Made by a program: the position numbers and the translations under genes. Shown here in pieces: positions 1 to 7,080 of a stretch of DNA of 10,865 nucleotides. A model generated the notes under the pieces. That model was not told the DNA's origin, did not search any database, and was given only the letters and a program-made list of their open reading frames with translations. The DNA is from Bacteroidetes bacterium QH_1_64_81. Its GTDB lineage: Bacteria; Bacteroidota; Rhodothermia; Rhodothermales; Salinibacteraceae. The DNA lies in NCBI GenBank assembly GCA_003022655.1, contig PXSX01000345.1, positions 1-10,865 of the forward strand. Reading direction: 5' to 3'. Position 1 is the stretch's first letter; the number at the start of each line of letters is the position of its first letter.

Positions 1-1017
1 GGATATGTGCCGGCCTCCGGCACCCTGCAGGCCCTGATGCAGGATCGCCCATCGTTCCGGGCCGACGACGTGCCGGCCTACGAGGTGCACGAGTTCGATC
101 CGCTGCTCGACAGCGCCAACATGACGCCCGACGACTGGCTGCGGATCGCCGAGGCGATTCGGGCCCGGCACGAGGCGTACGACGGTTTTCTCGTCGTTCA
201 CGGTACGGACACGATGGCGTTCACCGCTTCGGCCCTGTCGTTCATGCTGCACCCCCTCGATAAGCCGGTTGTGCTCACAGGGGCGCAGTTGCCCCTCGAT
301 GAGACCCGCACCGACGCACAGGGCAACCTCCTGACGTCGCTCCTGCTGCTTGGCCAGTTCTCGGATCGGCTCGCGAAGGTCCACCTCTTTTTTCACGACC
401 GCCTCTTCCGCGGCACCCGCGTCACGAAGGTCAACGCCGATTCCTTCGGGGCCTTCGATTCGCCGAACTTTCCGACCGTGGGCACGGCCGGGATCGACCT
501 CGACGTGGACTGGGACCGGGTGCCGGTGCCCCACAGTCCGCCGCGCACCCCCGCTATCACGGAGCTCGGGGCGGCCACCGTATCGACGTTTCGCCTCTTT
601 CCGGGGTTGGAAGCCGCCTCGCTCGAAAACGTGCTTGCCCCGCCTGTGCAGGGCGTGGTGCTCGAATGCTTTGGGGCCGGCAACGCGCCGGATCAGGATG
701 AAGCGTTTCTGGACGCGCTTCGCGCGGCGACGGATCGAGGCGTCGTCATTGTGGCCGTCACGCAGCCCCTCCGCGGCACCGCCGACCTCGATCTCTATGC
801 CACCGGGCAGGCTCTCGCGGACGCCGGCGTGGTGAGCGGCTACGACATGACCACGGAGGCAGCCCTGGCGAAGCTCTATTATCTGTTCGAACAGGACTAC
901 GATCCGGCGGAGGTGCGCCGCCTCGTGCAGAACAACCTCCGAGGCGAGCTCACGCCGCCGGAGGAGGTGCCCCCCGCCCTCGGCCGCACCCGCCGTCGCC
1001 TCGCGGGGTATCGATGA
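1..1017 (+). CDS. ansA: Type I L-asparaginase, 5' end outside the window
   Basis: Cytoplasmic-type asparaginase, hydrolysing L-asparagine to aspartate and ammonia. The reading frame is open from base 1, and its first residues (GYVPASG) align with GYIPVSG inside E. coli AnsA. The true start and the first catalytic Thr motif (TGGTIGM) must therefore lie upstream; the GTG at position 7 is not the start. Visible motifs, numbering from that GTG: HEFDPLLDSANMTPDDW (28-44), HGTDTMAFTASALSFML (65-81) with the second catalytic Thr67-Asp68, the catalytic Lys141 in RVTKVNADSF, and the C-terminal NLRGELTPPEE typical of type I enzymes. No signal peptide can be judged because the N-terminus is missing. The next gene on the same strand starts 87 bases downstream. 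Family assignment is firm; the type I call rests on remembered E. coli AnsA sequence. Confidence 0.95.
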   Translation, partial: GYVPASGTLQALMQDRPSFRADDVPAYEVHEFDPLLDSANMTPDDWLRIAEAIRARHEAYDGFLVVHGTDTMAFTASALSFMLHPLDKPVVLTGAQLPLDETRTDAQGNLLTSLLLLGQFSDRLAKVHLFFHDRLFRGTRVTKVNADSFGAFDSPNFPTVGTAGIDLDVDWDRVPVPHSPPRTPAITELGAATVSTFRLFPGLEAASLENVLAPPVQGVVLECFGAGNAPDQDEAFLDALRAATDRGVVIVAVTQPLRGTADLDLYATGQALADAGVVSGYDMTTEAALAKLYYLFEQDYDPAEVRRLVQNNLRGELTPPEEVPPALGRTRRRLAGYR

Positions 1018-1038
1018 GGACGCTCTGACGGCTCTCTT

Positions 1039-1058
1039 CGGCTCCATTATAGGAGCTG
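1039..1058 (+). terminator. Small hairpin after asparaginase, weak terminator candidate
   Basis: The arms GCTCC (1041-1045) and GGAGC (1052-1056) pair around the loop ATTATA. A G-U pair (1040/1057) and a C-G pair (1039/1058) extend the stem to 7 pairs. It lies 21 bases after the asparaginase stop. Only two T residues follow it, so intrinsic termination would be inefficient. A perfect 10-base palindrome GCTATATAGC follows at 1071-1080, ahead of the next gene. It could be a -10-like or operator element, but no matching upstream box is visible. Confidence 0.3.
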
Positions 1059-1104
1059 TTCCGGCGGGACGCTATATAGCCAACTCCCCCGCGCCCAACA
1101 GACA

Positions 1105-2188
1105 ATGACCCTTGCCGAGGCCATTACCGATGCCCTCCGCCGCAGCCACGTGCGTTTGACGACGGCGGTGCCCGGGCACGGTGCTACCCAGACCTACGAG
1201 GCATGGAAACGAGGAGGGGAGTCGACGCCGCCGTTTTCGTTCCACGAAGAAGTGGCCGTGGGCATGGCGCACGGGGCAGCCCTGCTCGGTCATCGCTCGG
1301 TGGTGCTCCTCAAGGCGCATGGCTTCCTGAAGGCTGCCAACGCCATTGCCGACAGCCTGGCGGCGGGCACGACCGCGGGGTTTCTGTTCGTCGTTTTCCA
1401 CGATCCGACCGGGGCACACTCCGACAGCATCCTGGAATCGCAAAGCCCTGCGCTACTCCGAATCGTACGGGCTGTCCCACCTCGTCATCCTGGACGCGGA
1501 CGCTGTGTCGGAGGAAGTCCCGGAGCCGCCCGACGCCCTGTCCCCCCCGACAGTGGAATATGAGCGGGACGTGGCCCGGCACGTGTGCTGCCCCCTCTTC
1601 GCCCAGTATCAGCACGACGTCTTATGGGCACGGGTTGACGGGCGCGATCCCGACACCGTGCCGCGCCCATCCCTGCCCACGGTCCCCGACGAACTGCCCG
1701 ACGAGTATCGGCCCGTCGCAACACAGTATGAGCCACTCCTCCAGGCCCTAGCCGATCGCCCGCGGAGCGTGACGACGGGCGACACAACGGTGGGGACGTT
1801 ATTTGCGCTGCCGCCCGTCGAGGCCGTCGACCTGTGCACGTACATGGGCGGCAGCGTGCCCCTCGCGGTCGGGGCGCAGGCCGTCGGCGAGACCCCGACG
1901 TGGGCCGTCACGGGCGACTTCGGGTTCGTCGCGGCGGGCCACTTGGGGCTCCTGGAGGCGCAGCAGCGCGATCTGCCCTTGAACGTTATCCTCCTCGACA
2001 ACGGCCGTGCCCACGCCACGGGGGGACAGCCGGTCTCGGGCGAAGCGGTCGACACCGTGCTGGCTGGGTACCGGGATCACGTGATTTCTCTCGATCGGCC
2101 GACCGAGTTGGAGGCCTGTCACGAGGCGCTGCGGCACGCGGCGGAGCGCGACGATCTCGCCATTGTCCGCGCCCGGTACCGGGACTGA
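1105..2188 (+). pseudogene. IorA-like thiamine-diphosphate enzyme, interrupted by a frameshift
   Basis: Two overlapping frames together give one protein of about 360 residues. The first frame (from ATG 1105) carries the PYR-type half: FHEEVAVGMAHGAAL, whose Glu48/49 would activate the thiamine ring, then VVFHDPTGAHSDSILES. The second frame takes over at about 1442 with KALRYSESYGL and carries the cofactor-binding half. That half has GDFGF at about 270-274 and LLDNGRAHATGG with Asn about 28 residues later, the usual metal/diphosphate motif. Dropping one base near 1441 joins them exactly. The join resembles the DDPxxHSSQNEQDxRxY stretch of indolepyruvate:ferredoxin oxidoreductase alpha, so both halves belong together. 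The protein is much shorter than IorA (about 600) and has no ferredoxin cysteine cluster, so it may be a 2-oxoacid decarboxylase relative (sulfopyruvate or phosphonopyruvate decarboxylase type). Substrate unknown. It is either a broken gene, a sequencing error, or less likely a recoded gene. Confidence 0.8.
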
Positions 2189-2203
2189 TGCGTGAGTGGC
2201 GTG

Positions 2204-2245
2204 ATGGGGGAGGAGTGAATCGTGATGCGTGACTCGAGAATCGGA
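2204..2245 (+). repeat. Degenerate 7-base periodic array after the thiamine-enzyme gene
   Basis: Six consecutive heptamers can be laid out without gaps: ATGGGGG, AGGAGTG, AATCGTG, ATGCGTG, ACTCGAG, AATCGGA. The first letter is always A, and most units end in GTG, GGG or GAG. The array starts 15 bases after the stop at 2188 and lies between two convergent genes. The units are too degenerate for slipped-strand copying alone. Similar periodic stretches occur after other stops in this window (8815-8856). Confidence 0.5.
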
Positions 2246-2276
2246 ACCGTTGAGGGAGAGCAGCCTCACGTATCAC
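2222..2276. terminator. Long inverted repeat between convergent genes, possible bidirectional terminator
   Basis: GTGATGCGTGA (2222-2232) is the inverted complement of TCACGTATCAC (2266-2276) at 10 of 11 positions. The single mismatch is a G-U pair in plus-strand RNA. The loop is 33 bases. The right arm overlaps the last codon and stop of tnaA. The position between convergent genes fits a shared terminator or a REP-like hairpin, but there is no T-run on either side, so the role is inference. Confidence 0.35.
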
Positions 2277-3697
2277 TCATCACCCTTCACGGATCGGGCC
2301 TCCGTCTCCCGATGGACGACCTCCGGCGCTTTGGGCCGGAAATGCGCCGTGAAATGGCGGAGCTGCGGCGGTTCTTCGGTAATCTCGTAGCCCCGCAGTT
2401 CGTCGCGCCGCTCGTAGACCGTCTCGAAGCACTCGATCACGTAGTCGACGTGGCTTTGCGTGTAGACACGACGCGGAATGGCGAGGCGGAGCAATTCCTG
2501 TTGGGCGGGCTCCTCGCTGCCGTCCGGCTGGCGCCCGAACATCACGGACCCAATTTCGACGCCCCGAATCCCGCCGGTCGTGTATAGGGCCACAGCCAGC
2601 GCCTGACCGGGGTAGTCGAGCGGATCGATGTGGGGAAGGAGGCGCTTCGCGTCGATGTAAACGGCGTGGCCGCCCACCGGCTGCACAATGGGCACGCCCA
2701 TCTCCGTGAGGGCCTCGCCGAGGTAGCGGGTCGAGGCCATGCGGTACTCCAGGTAGTCCTCATCCACGATCTCTTGGAGGCCGATCGCGATCGCTTCCAG
2801 ATCGCGTCCTGCGAGTCCGCCGTAGGTCGGAAAGCCCTCCGTAAGGATGAGCTGGTTGCGGGCCCGGCGGGCCCACGTCTCGTCGTCGAGGGCCAGCCAG
2901 CCCCCGATGTTCACGAGCGCATCCTTCTTCGCGCTCATCGTCATGCCGTCGACGTGCGAGAACATCTCGCGGGCGATCTCCTCGACCGACTGGTCGCCGT
3001 AGCCGTCCTCGCGCTGCTTGATGAAGTAGGCGTTCTCGGCAAACCGGCACGCGTCGAGGAAGAGCGGCACGTCATGCTCGTCGCAGAGCGCCTTCGCCCC
3101 GCGGATGTTGGCCATGGAGACCGGCTGACCGCCCCCCGTGTTGTTGGTCACGGTGAGCATGGCGATGGGCACATGGTCGCCGTTCTCCTCCAGAAGCGTC
3201 GCCAGCCGGTCCAGGTCGATGTTGCCTTTGAACGGGTGGTTTTGATTGGGGACGTGACCTTCGTCAATGACGAGGTCGACCGCCTCCGCGCCTGTGGCCT
3301 CAATGTTGGCGCGGGTCGTGTCGAAGTGGGTGTTGCTGGGTATTTTGGACTCGGGGCCCGCCACCAGTCCCATCAGAATGCGCTCGGCGGCCCGGCCCTG
3401 GTGGGTGGGAACCACGTGCTCGAACGGCATGAGGTCTTTGACCGCCTCCTCGAACCGGAAGTAGGATGGGGAGCCTGCGTAGCTCTCGTCCCCCTGCATG
3501 AGGCCCGCCCACTGGGCCGCACTCATTGCCGACGTGCCCGAGTCGGTGAGCAGGTCGATGATGACGTCGTCCGCGTGCAGGTTGAACAGGTTGTAGTGGA
3601 CCTCGCGGATCAGCTCCTCACGCTCGGCCCGCGAGGTCAGTTGAATCGGCTCGACCGACTTGATCCGGAACGGCTCGATGATCGTGTCCATCTCCAT
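2273..3697 (-). CDS. tnaA: Tryptophanase (tryptophan indole-lyase)
   Basis: PLP enzyme that splits L-tryptophan into indole, pyruvate and ammonia; 474 residues, against 471 in E. coli. The N-terminus (EPFRIKSVEP) aligns with the family, which supports ATG 3697. Active-site features: PTHQGR (97-102), DACRFAENAYFIKQRE with the PLP-ring Asp215, and MSAKKDA with the Schiff-base Lys258. Two positions separate this from tyrosine phenol-lyase. VEIGS (380-384) has Ile where the phenol-lyase has its substrate-binding Arg, and LRHFTA (446-451) has His448 where the phenol-lyase has Phe. A tail of about 20 residues after HFRPK extends past the E. coli end. It lies downstream of the sigma-factor gene on the same strand, converges on the IorA-like gene, and has a candidate promoter at 3738-3768. 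No tnaC-like leader with Trp and no tnaB permease are seen. Confidence 0.96.
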   Translation of the reverse strand: MEMDTIIEPFRIKSVEPIQLTSRAEREELIREVHYNLFNLHADDVIIDLLTDSGTSAMSAAQWAGLMQGDESYAGSPSYFRFEEAVKDLMPFEHVVPTHQGRAAERILMGLVAGPESKIPSNTHFDTTRANIEATGAEAVDLVIDEGHVPNQNHPFKGNIDLDRLATLLEENGDHVPIAMLTVTNNTGGGQPVSMANIRGAKALCDEHDVPLFLDACRFAENAYFIKQREDGYGDQSVEEIAREMFSHVDGMTMSAKKDALVNIGGWLALDDETWARRARNQLILTEGFPTYGGLAGRDLEAIAIGLQEIVDEDYLEYRMASTRYLGEALTEMGVPIVQPVGGHAVYIDAKRLLPHIDPLDYPGQALAVALYTTGGIRGVEIGSVMFGRQPDGSEEPAQQELLRLAIPRRVYTQSHVDYVIECFETVYERRDELRGYEITEEPPQLRHFTAHFRPKAPEVVHRETEARSVKGDE

Positions 3698-3737
3698 GGC
3701 GTGGCGGGAGTGGTCCTGAACGGAGAGGTGCGGACCG

Positions 3738-3768
3738 ATAACCTACCAACTGAGCCGACGAAGGACAA
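3738..3768 (-). promoter_or_regulatory. Candidate -33/-7 promoter for tnaA
   Basis: On the minus strand, TTG (3768-3766) is followed after exactly 20 bases by TAGGTTAT (3745-3738). This approximates the Bacteroidota pattern TTG-N19-21-TAnnTTTG, with six of the eight -7 positions acceptable. The -7 box ends 41 bases before the tnaA ATG, a reasonable leader length. The same arrangement with a 20-base spacer appears before hemE. Confidence 0.4.
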
Positions 3769-3821
3769 TGTTTGGGAAAAGGGAAATGGGGGCGTGTCGG
3801 TCGAGGGGGAATGCGACCTGC

Positions 3822-4346
3822 TCAGGCGACGGCGAGATCGAGTGCGCGGTCCAGCTGTGCTTGCAGCTTCTTGCGGCCCCGGTGGAGGTACACCTTCACC
3901 GTGTTGAGCGGCATGTCGAGCGTCTCGGCGATCTCCTTGTACTTGAGCCCCTGCAACTCCCGGAGGGCGACCACCTCACGGTACGGGTCGTCCACCCGGT
4001 CGAGGGCATCGAGCACGTGATCGCGCAGATCCTCCGTTTCGGCGTACCGGTCGGGCGTCCGATCGGGGCTCTCGGCACGGTCGACGCCATCAGCGTCGAC
4101 GCGGACAGCCTTGCGACGCCGCTGGCGGGCACGAAGCTTGTCGATACAAGCGTTGCGGGTCACGCACGTCAGCCAGGCCATGAGGCCGTCCTCGTCGAGC
4201 TCCTCCTGGTGCTTCCACAGTTTTACAAGGACCTCCTGCGTCACGTCCTGGGCCGTCGGGGTATCCTTCAAGTACGAACGGGCAATACGGTACACGCGGT
4301 CTTCGTGGGTGTCGACTTGACACTCAAACGTGGAAAAGTTGCTCAT
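3822..4346 (-). CDS. ECF-type RNA polymerase sigma factor
   Basis: Directs RNA polymerase to a specific promoter set. From ATG 4346 the protein is 174 residues. Region 2 lies at about 15-75 (DRVYRIARSYLKD, AQDVTQEVLVKLWKH, AWLTCVTRNACIDKLR). An acidic linker spans 82-107, and region 4 lies at about 108-165 with the helix-turn-helix LKYKEIAETLDMPLNTVKVY. An upstream in-frame ATG at 4403 would add 19 residues (MREKEPSCSS...) unlike normal ECF starts, which usually open with an MSxF-type segment just before region 2; I prefer 4346. No anti-sigma gene lies beside it: tnaA is 124 bases downstream and an HD phosphohydrolase upstream. The regulon and the activating signal cannot be read from here. 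The family is certain; the subgroup is not assigned. Confidence 0.92.
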   Translation of the reverse strand: MSNFSTFECQVDTHEDRVYRIARSYLKDTPTAQDVTQEVLVKLWKHQEELDEDGLMAWLTCVTRNACIDKLRARQRRRKAVRVDADGVDRAESPDRTPDRYAETEDLRDHVLDALDRVDDPYREVVALRELQGLKYKEIAETLDMPLNTVKVYLHRGRKKLQAQLDRALDLAVA

Positions 4347-4722
4347 AAAGAGAAAGTCAGTCGTGGGAAGAACCGAGGAGCACGACGGTTCTTTCTCGCG
4401 CATCTAGAGGGGACAGGCCCCTTCGCCGAAAACTCCGCTCCATCGTGCAGTATTCCCTACGACTCCTCGGGTCCCAGGATGCCCGGCGAGCGACGAGTAG
4501 GCAGGTTGATGCGACAGGCCGTCCGTGGGTCGCTCCGGAGAGGAGGTGGGATCGACAGAAACGAGGGAGGAGGGGAGGGTCCCCGATTGAAATCGGCGTG
4601 ACGGCCAAAGACAGATGCCCCCTGGGACGAAGGGGCACAGGGTCCGCGTCGCGAAACGAGAGTGGGCTCCCGGCTTGATCGAGGACCTGTGTACAGACCC
4701 GAAGGAAAGTGAGGCGCTGCGC
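4347..4722. other. Long intergenic region between the HD gene and the sigma gene
   Basis: This 376-base stretch holds no convincing protein. A minus-strand ORF through it has a Ser/Pro/Arg-rich translation with no recognisable motif. Three small inverted repeats are visible. AGGGG/CCCCT (4408-4412/4418-4422) has a 5-base loop and sits just ahead of the alternative sigma ATG. CCGATT/AATCGG (4583-4588/4591-4596) and TGCCCC/GGGGCA (4616-4621/4632-4637) are the others. The last two lie after the HD stop on the minus strand and could contribute to termination, but no T-run follows. The sigma promoter must lie here unless it is read from upstream. A poor -7 match (TGTCTTTG, minus strand, 4611-4604) lacks a -33 partner. 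I do not recognise a structured RNA. Confidence 0.5.
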
Positions 4723-6036
4723 TCAATCTCCGGCGACGGCGGGCACGTCAAGGTCAACCGGCTTCGGGAAGCAGATATACGGCTTCTCCACGAACTCCGT
4801 CAGGTCGGAGATGGTGGCCGTGTCGGCCATTTCGGAGAGCTCCTGAACCGTGCCGTCCCGGCCCAGGATGCCGATCAGCTCCTGATCGCTGTCGTAGGCG
4901 GTGTGGCGCGACACGTTCACTGAGAGGTAGTGACGGGCGGCCGAGCGGGCCTCGGTTTGTGCGACGAGGTTCTGATCCACGAGCCACTCGGCGACCTGGC
5001 GCCGCCAGGTCTCAAGCTGGTCCTGAGCGGGAAACTCAGGAAGAAAGGTCACGCGCAGGAAGACGCGGTTAATGAAGCGCCGACACAGGTCCGCCAGGAT
5101 GGGATCGGGGCCCTTCATCCACTGCTTCAGGCTGAAGAGGATGTCGGTGTCGTCGAGCTGGAGGTAATGGTCGCGGACCTCCGGGGCGTCGATCTGGTCG
5201 ACGTGCACGTCGTTTCTCAGAAAGAACAAGAGACTCCGGGAGCCTCGCTGGAGCCAGTCGGGCGCGCCGCTGCCGTCGAGGTGCTCCTGGGCCCGACGCA
5301 AGGCGCCTCGAAGCAGCTCGTCGCCCGCCAGCACGGTCTTGTGGAGGTAGACCTGCCAGTACATCAGCCGCCGCGAGATGAGAAAGTTTTCCACGGCGTA
5401 GATGCCCTTGGCCTCGATCATGACCTCGGCGTCGGGCCCGCCCTGGGGCGGATGCACGCGCATGGTCTTGAGCAGGCGCTGGACGCCCACCTCGCCCTCC
5501 GCCACGCCGGTGTAGAACGAGTCGCGGCGCAGGTAGTCGAGCCGGTCCATGTCGAGTTGGCTCGACACGAGCTGGTGGAAGAAGGGACGCCCGTAGTCGT
5601 CGTCAAAGATGGCCAGCGCCGTATCGAGCGCCCCGTCCATCCGTTCGTTGAGGGCCACAAGGAGCACGCGGCTCATGTCCTCATGGGAGAAATCTTCGAT
5701 GAGCTCATGCTCTAGGGTGTGCGAGAACGCCCCGTGCCCCACGTCGTGGAGGAGCGCTACGGTCAGCGCGGCGGCTTCCTCCTCGGGCGAGATGGGGGTA
5801 CCTTTCTCGTTGAGATTCGTGAGGGCGTCCTGCATGAGCGCCATGGCCCCCAGCGCGTGGTTGAAGCGGCTGTGTTCGGCCCCCGGAAAGACGAGGTGTC
5901 CCACCCCCAGTTGACGAATCCGGCGGAGCCGCTGAACCTCGGGGGTCTGGATGAGGTCCATGATTATGTTCTTCGGCACGGAAATAAACCCGTGAACCGG
6001 ATCCGAAAAGAGCTTGAAGCGCTGATCGGACGACAC
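4723..6036 (-). CDS. HD-domain phosphohydrolase, COG1078 / SAMHD1-like
   Basis: Metal-dependent phosphohydrolase of the HD superfamily, related to bacterial dNTP triphosphohydrolases and SAMHD1; 437 residues, typical of the family. The N-terminus KLFSDPVHGFISV is the canonical opening. The metal ligands follow in order: His60 in HSRFNHALG, His97-Asp98 in LLHDVGHGAFSH, and the last Asp in SSQLDMDRLDYLRRD (162/164). The start is GTG 6036. The frame stays open upstream to the lipase stop without any ATG, and the conserved segment begins 7 residues after this GTG. The lipase gene ends 84 bases upstream on the same strand, so co-transcription is plausible. The substrate is not determined by sequence: dNTPs are likely by family, other nucleotides are possible. 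No signal peptide or membrane segment. Confidence 0.92.
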   Translation of the reverse strand: MSSDQRFKLFSDPVHGFISVPKNIIMDLIQTPEVQRLRRIRQLGVGHLVFPGAEHSRFNHALGAMALMQDALTNLNEKGTPISPEEEAAALTVALLHDVGHGAFSHTLEHELIEDFSHEDMSRVLLVALNERMDGALDTALAIFDDDYGRPFFHQLVSSQLDMDRLDYLRRDSFYTGVAEGEVGVQRLLKTMRVHPPQGGPDAEVMIEAKGIYAVENFLISRRLMYWQVYLHKTVLAGDELLRGALRRAQEHLDGSGAPDWLQRGSRSLLFFLRNDVHVDQIDAPEVRDHYLQLDDTDILFSLKQWMKGPDPILADLCRRFINRVFLRVTFLPEFPAQDQLETWRRQVAEWLVDQNLVAQTEARSAARHYLSVNVSRHTAYDSDQELIGILGRDGTVQELSEMADTATISDLTEFVEKPYICFPKPVDLDVPAVAGD

Positions 6037-6055
6037 GAGGCGGTACGAGTTAGAG

Positions 6056-6083
6056 GTTGAGGGATTGGCGTTGAGGATTGAGC
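6056..6083. repeat. Two near-identical 14-base tandem units
   Basis: GTTGAGGGATTGGC (6056-6069) is followed directly by GTTGAGGATTGAGC (6070-6083), alike at 10 of 14 positions without gaps; one slipped base inside the unit explains the rest. They lie in the short gap between the lipase and HD genes, on the HD leader side. Fourteen is twice seven, matching the heptad spacing seen in other gaps. Confidence 0.45.
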
Positions 6084-6087
6084 ATTC

Positions 6088-6110
6088 CGTCCAGACGTCC
6101 GTACGTCCAC
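6088..6110. repeat. 8-base periodic CGTCC array
   Basis: CGTCC occurs at 6088, 6096 and 6104, exactly 8 bases apart, giving units CGTCCAGA, CGTCCGTA, CGTCCACA. Read in the other phase the units are ACGTCCGT and ACGTCCAC, close to the units ACGTCCGA and ACGCCCAC at 10164-10179. It lies immediately downstream of the lipase stop in minus-strand sense. Confidence 0.5.
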
Positions 6111-6120
6111 ACCTTCCCCC

Positions 6121-6987
6121 TCAGTAGCCGTCGTCGGCCAGTTTTTTCGCGATCGAGGCGTAGAAGGCATTGGAGTCGAAATGCGAGGCGAGGCCGGGGG
6201 AGAGGCCCACCTGTCGACTGTGGTCGGCGTCGACGGTGCCCTGGTACTCGCCCCAGTGGGCACTCTGCACGCTCACAATGCCATCGTTTGCCCCCTCGCG
6301 CTCGAAGAGATACTGGTTTGAATACCGGAAGATGGGGGCAATGGGTGCATCGGTTCCCTTGCCCGCCTGGCAGCCGTAGGACCAGTACGCCACGTCGGGA
6401 TGATCAGGGACCTCGGAATTGAAGGTGTTTTTTATGTACTCGGGCGTAAATTCCGTGAGGGCCTGGCGGAGGTCGGCCGAGCCGTCCTCCAGGATGTGGG
6501 TGCCCAGCCAATCCGCCGCGTCCGTCAGCCAGTTGCGCACAAGCTCCGGCTGGTCGAGGACGAGGGAGGCCACGGCGGAGCCCCGATGAGGCGTGGCGAT
6601 CGTTACAAGCGCGTCGACCTGCTCGTGCCAGCCCATCTCCGAAATCAGGTAGCGAGCATCGAGGCCGCCCATCGAGTGCGCCACAAGGACCAGTCGTTGG
6701 GTTTGCACCTCCTCGAGAACGCGACGCAGGCGGTCATCCCACTGGGCCGTTCGGGCGCGCACAGTACTATAGGGGGACACGTTGGGCGCGATCGCCCGAA
6801 CGCCTCGCGAGCGCAGGTGGAGGGCCTCCTGATGCAGGTGCCCGCCCCGACGGAACGACGCCCCGACCCCGAAGCCGTGCATGAGCACGATGGGGGTGCG
6901 CACCGGAATGATCGACGGCTGCGGAGACGGCTCCAGTCCGGTGATGCGCCGCAGCGCAGAAGCCGGGAGCGTGTCGTCGTTGGGCAT
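6121..6987 (-). CDS. Triacylglycerol lipase-like alpha/beta hydrolase
   Basis: Ester hydrolase of the bacterial family I lipase type, 288 residues. The order of features fits: PIVLMHGFG (32-40, oxyanion loop), VAHSMGGLDARYL with nucleophile Ser105, ATPHRGSAVASL (131-142), GANDGIVSVQSAHWGEY with the acid Asp235, and DADHSRQVG with His256. These correspond to the Ser-Asp-His triad of Pseudomonas/Burkholderia lipases. Those enzymes are secreted, but this one opens MPNDDTLPASALRR without a hydrophobic signal segment, so it appears cytoplasmic or uses another export route. No lipase foldase gene is adjacent. It lies between the lipid-kinase-like gene (93 bases upstream) and the HD gene (84 bases downstream), all on the same strand. 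The natural substrate is unknown; a phospholipase or polyester hydrolase role is possible. Confidence 0.9.
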   Translation of the reverse strand: MPNDDTLPASALRRITGLEPSPQPSIIPVRTPIVLMHGFGVGASFRRGGHLHQEALHLRSRGVRAIAPNVSPYSTVRARTAQWDDRLRRVLEEVQTQRLVLVAHSMGGLDARYLISEMGWHEQVDALVTIATPHRGSAVASLVLDQPELVRNWLTDAADWLGTHILEDGSADLRQALTEFTPEYIKNTFNSEVPDHPDVAYWSYGCQAGKGTDAPIAPIFRYSNQYLFEREGANDGIVSVQSAHWGEYQGTVDADHSRQVGLSPGLASHFDSNAFYASIAKKLADDGY

Positions 6988-7080
6988 GTCGATTGGCAGA
7001 GAAAGAATCCGTGAGGTGCGAGAATTCTCCTACCTGATGGACGCCTGCAGGTTCGACCGCGGAGCTCCCAGGACGGAGGA

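Noticed and set aside
1071..1080. GCTATATAGC palindrome as a promoter or operator
   Set aside because: There is no -35 or -33 partner at suitable distance and no second copy in the window, so a function is not supported.
3738..3758. tRNA D-arm-like string GGCTCAGTTGGTAGG on the minus strand
   Set aside because: It lacks the second stem half (GAGC), any T-arm consensus and an acceptor stem, so it is not a tRNA and is probably chance.
3698..3821. Search for a tnaC-like leader peptide ahead of tnaA
   Set aside because: No ATG-started short ORF containing Trp is present in this gap.
2630..3907. Plus-strand ORF of 425 codons
   Set aside because: It is antisense to tnaA, which has complete active-site motifs; the translation has no family features.
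4404..4757. Minus-strand ORF of 117 codons in the long intergenic gap
   Set aside because: It is Ser/Pro/Arg-rich, overlaps the end of the HD gene and has no recognisable motif or start signal.
7020..7029. GAGAATTCTC palindrome upstream of the lipase
   Set aside because: A single 10-base palindrome with no repeat nearby; chance is a sufficient explanation.
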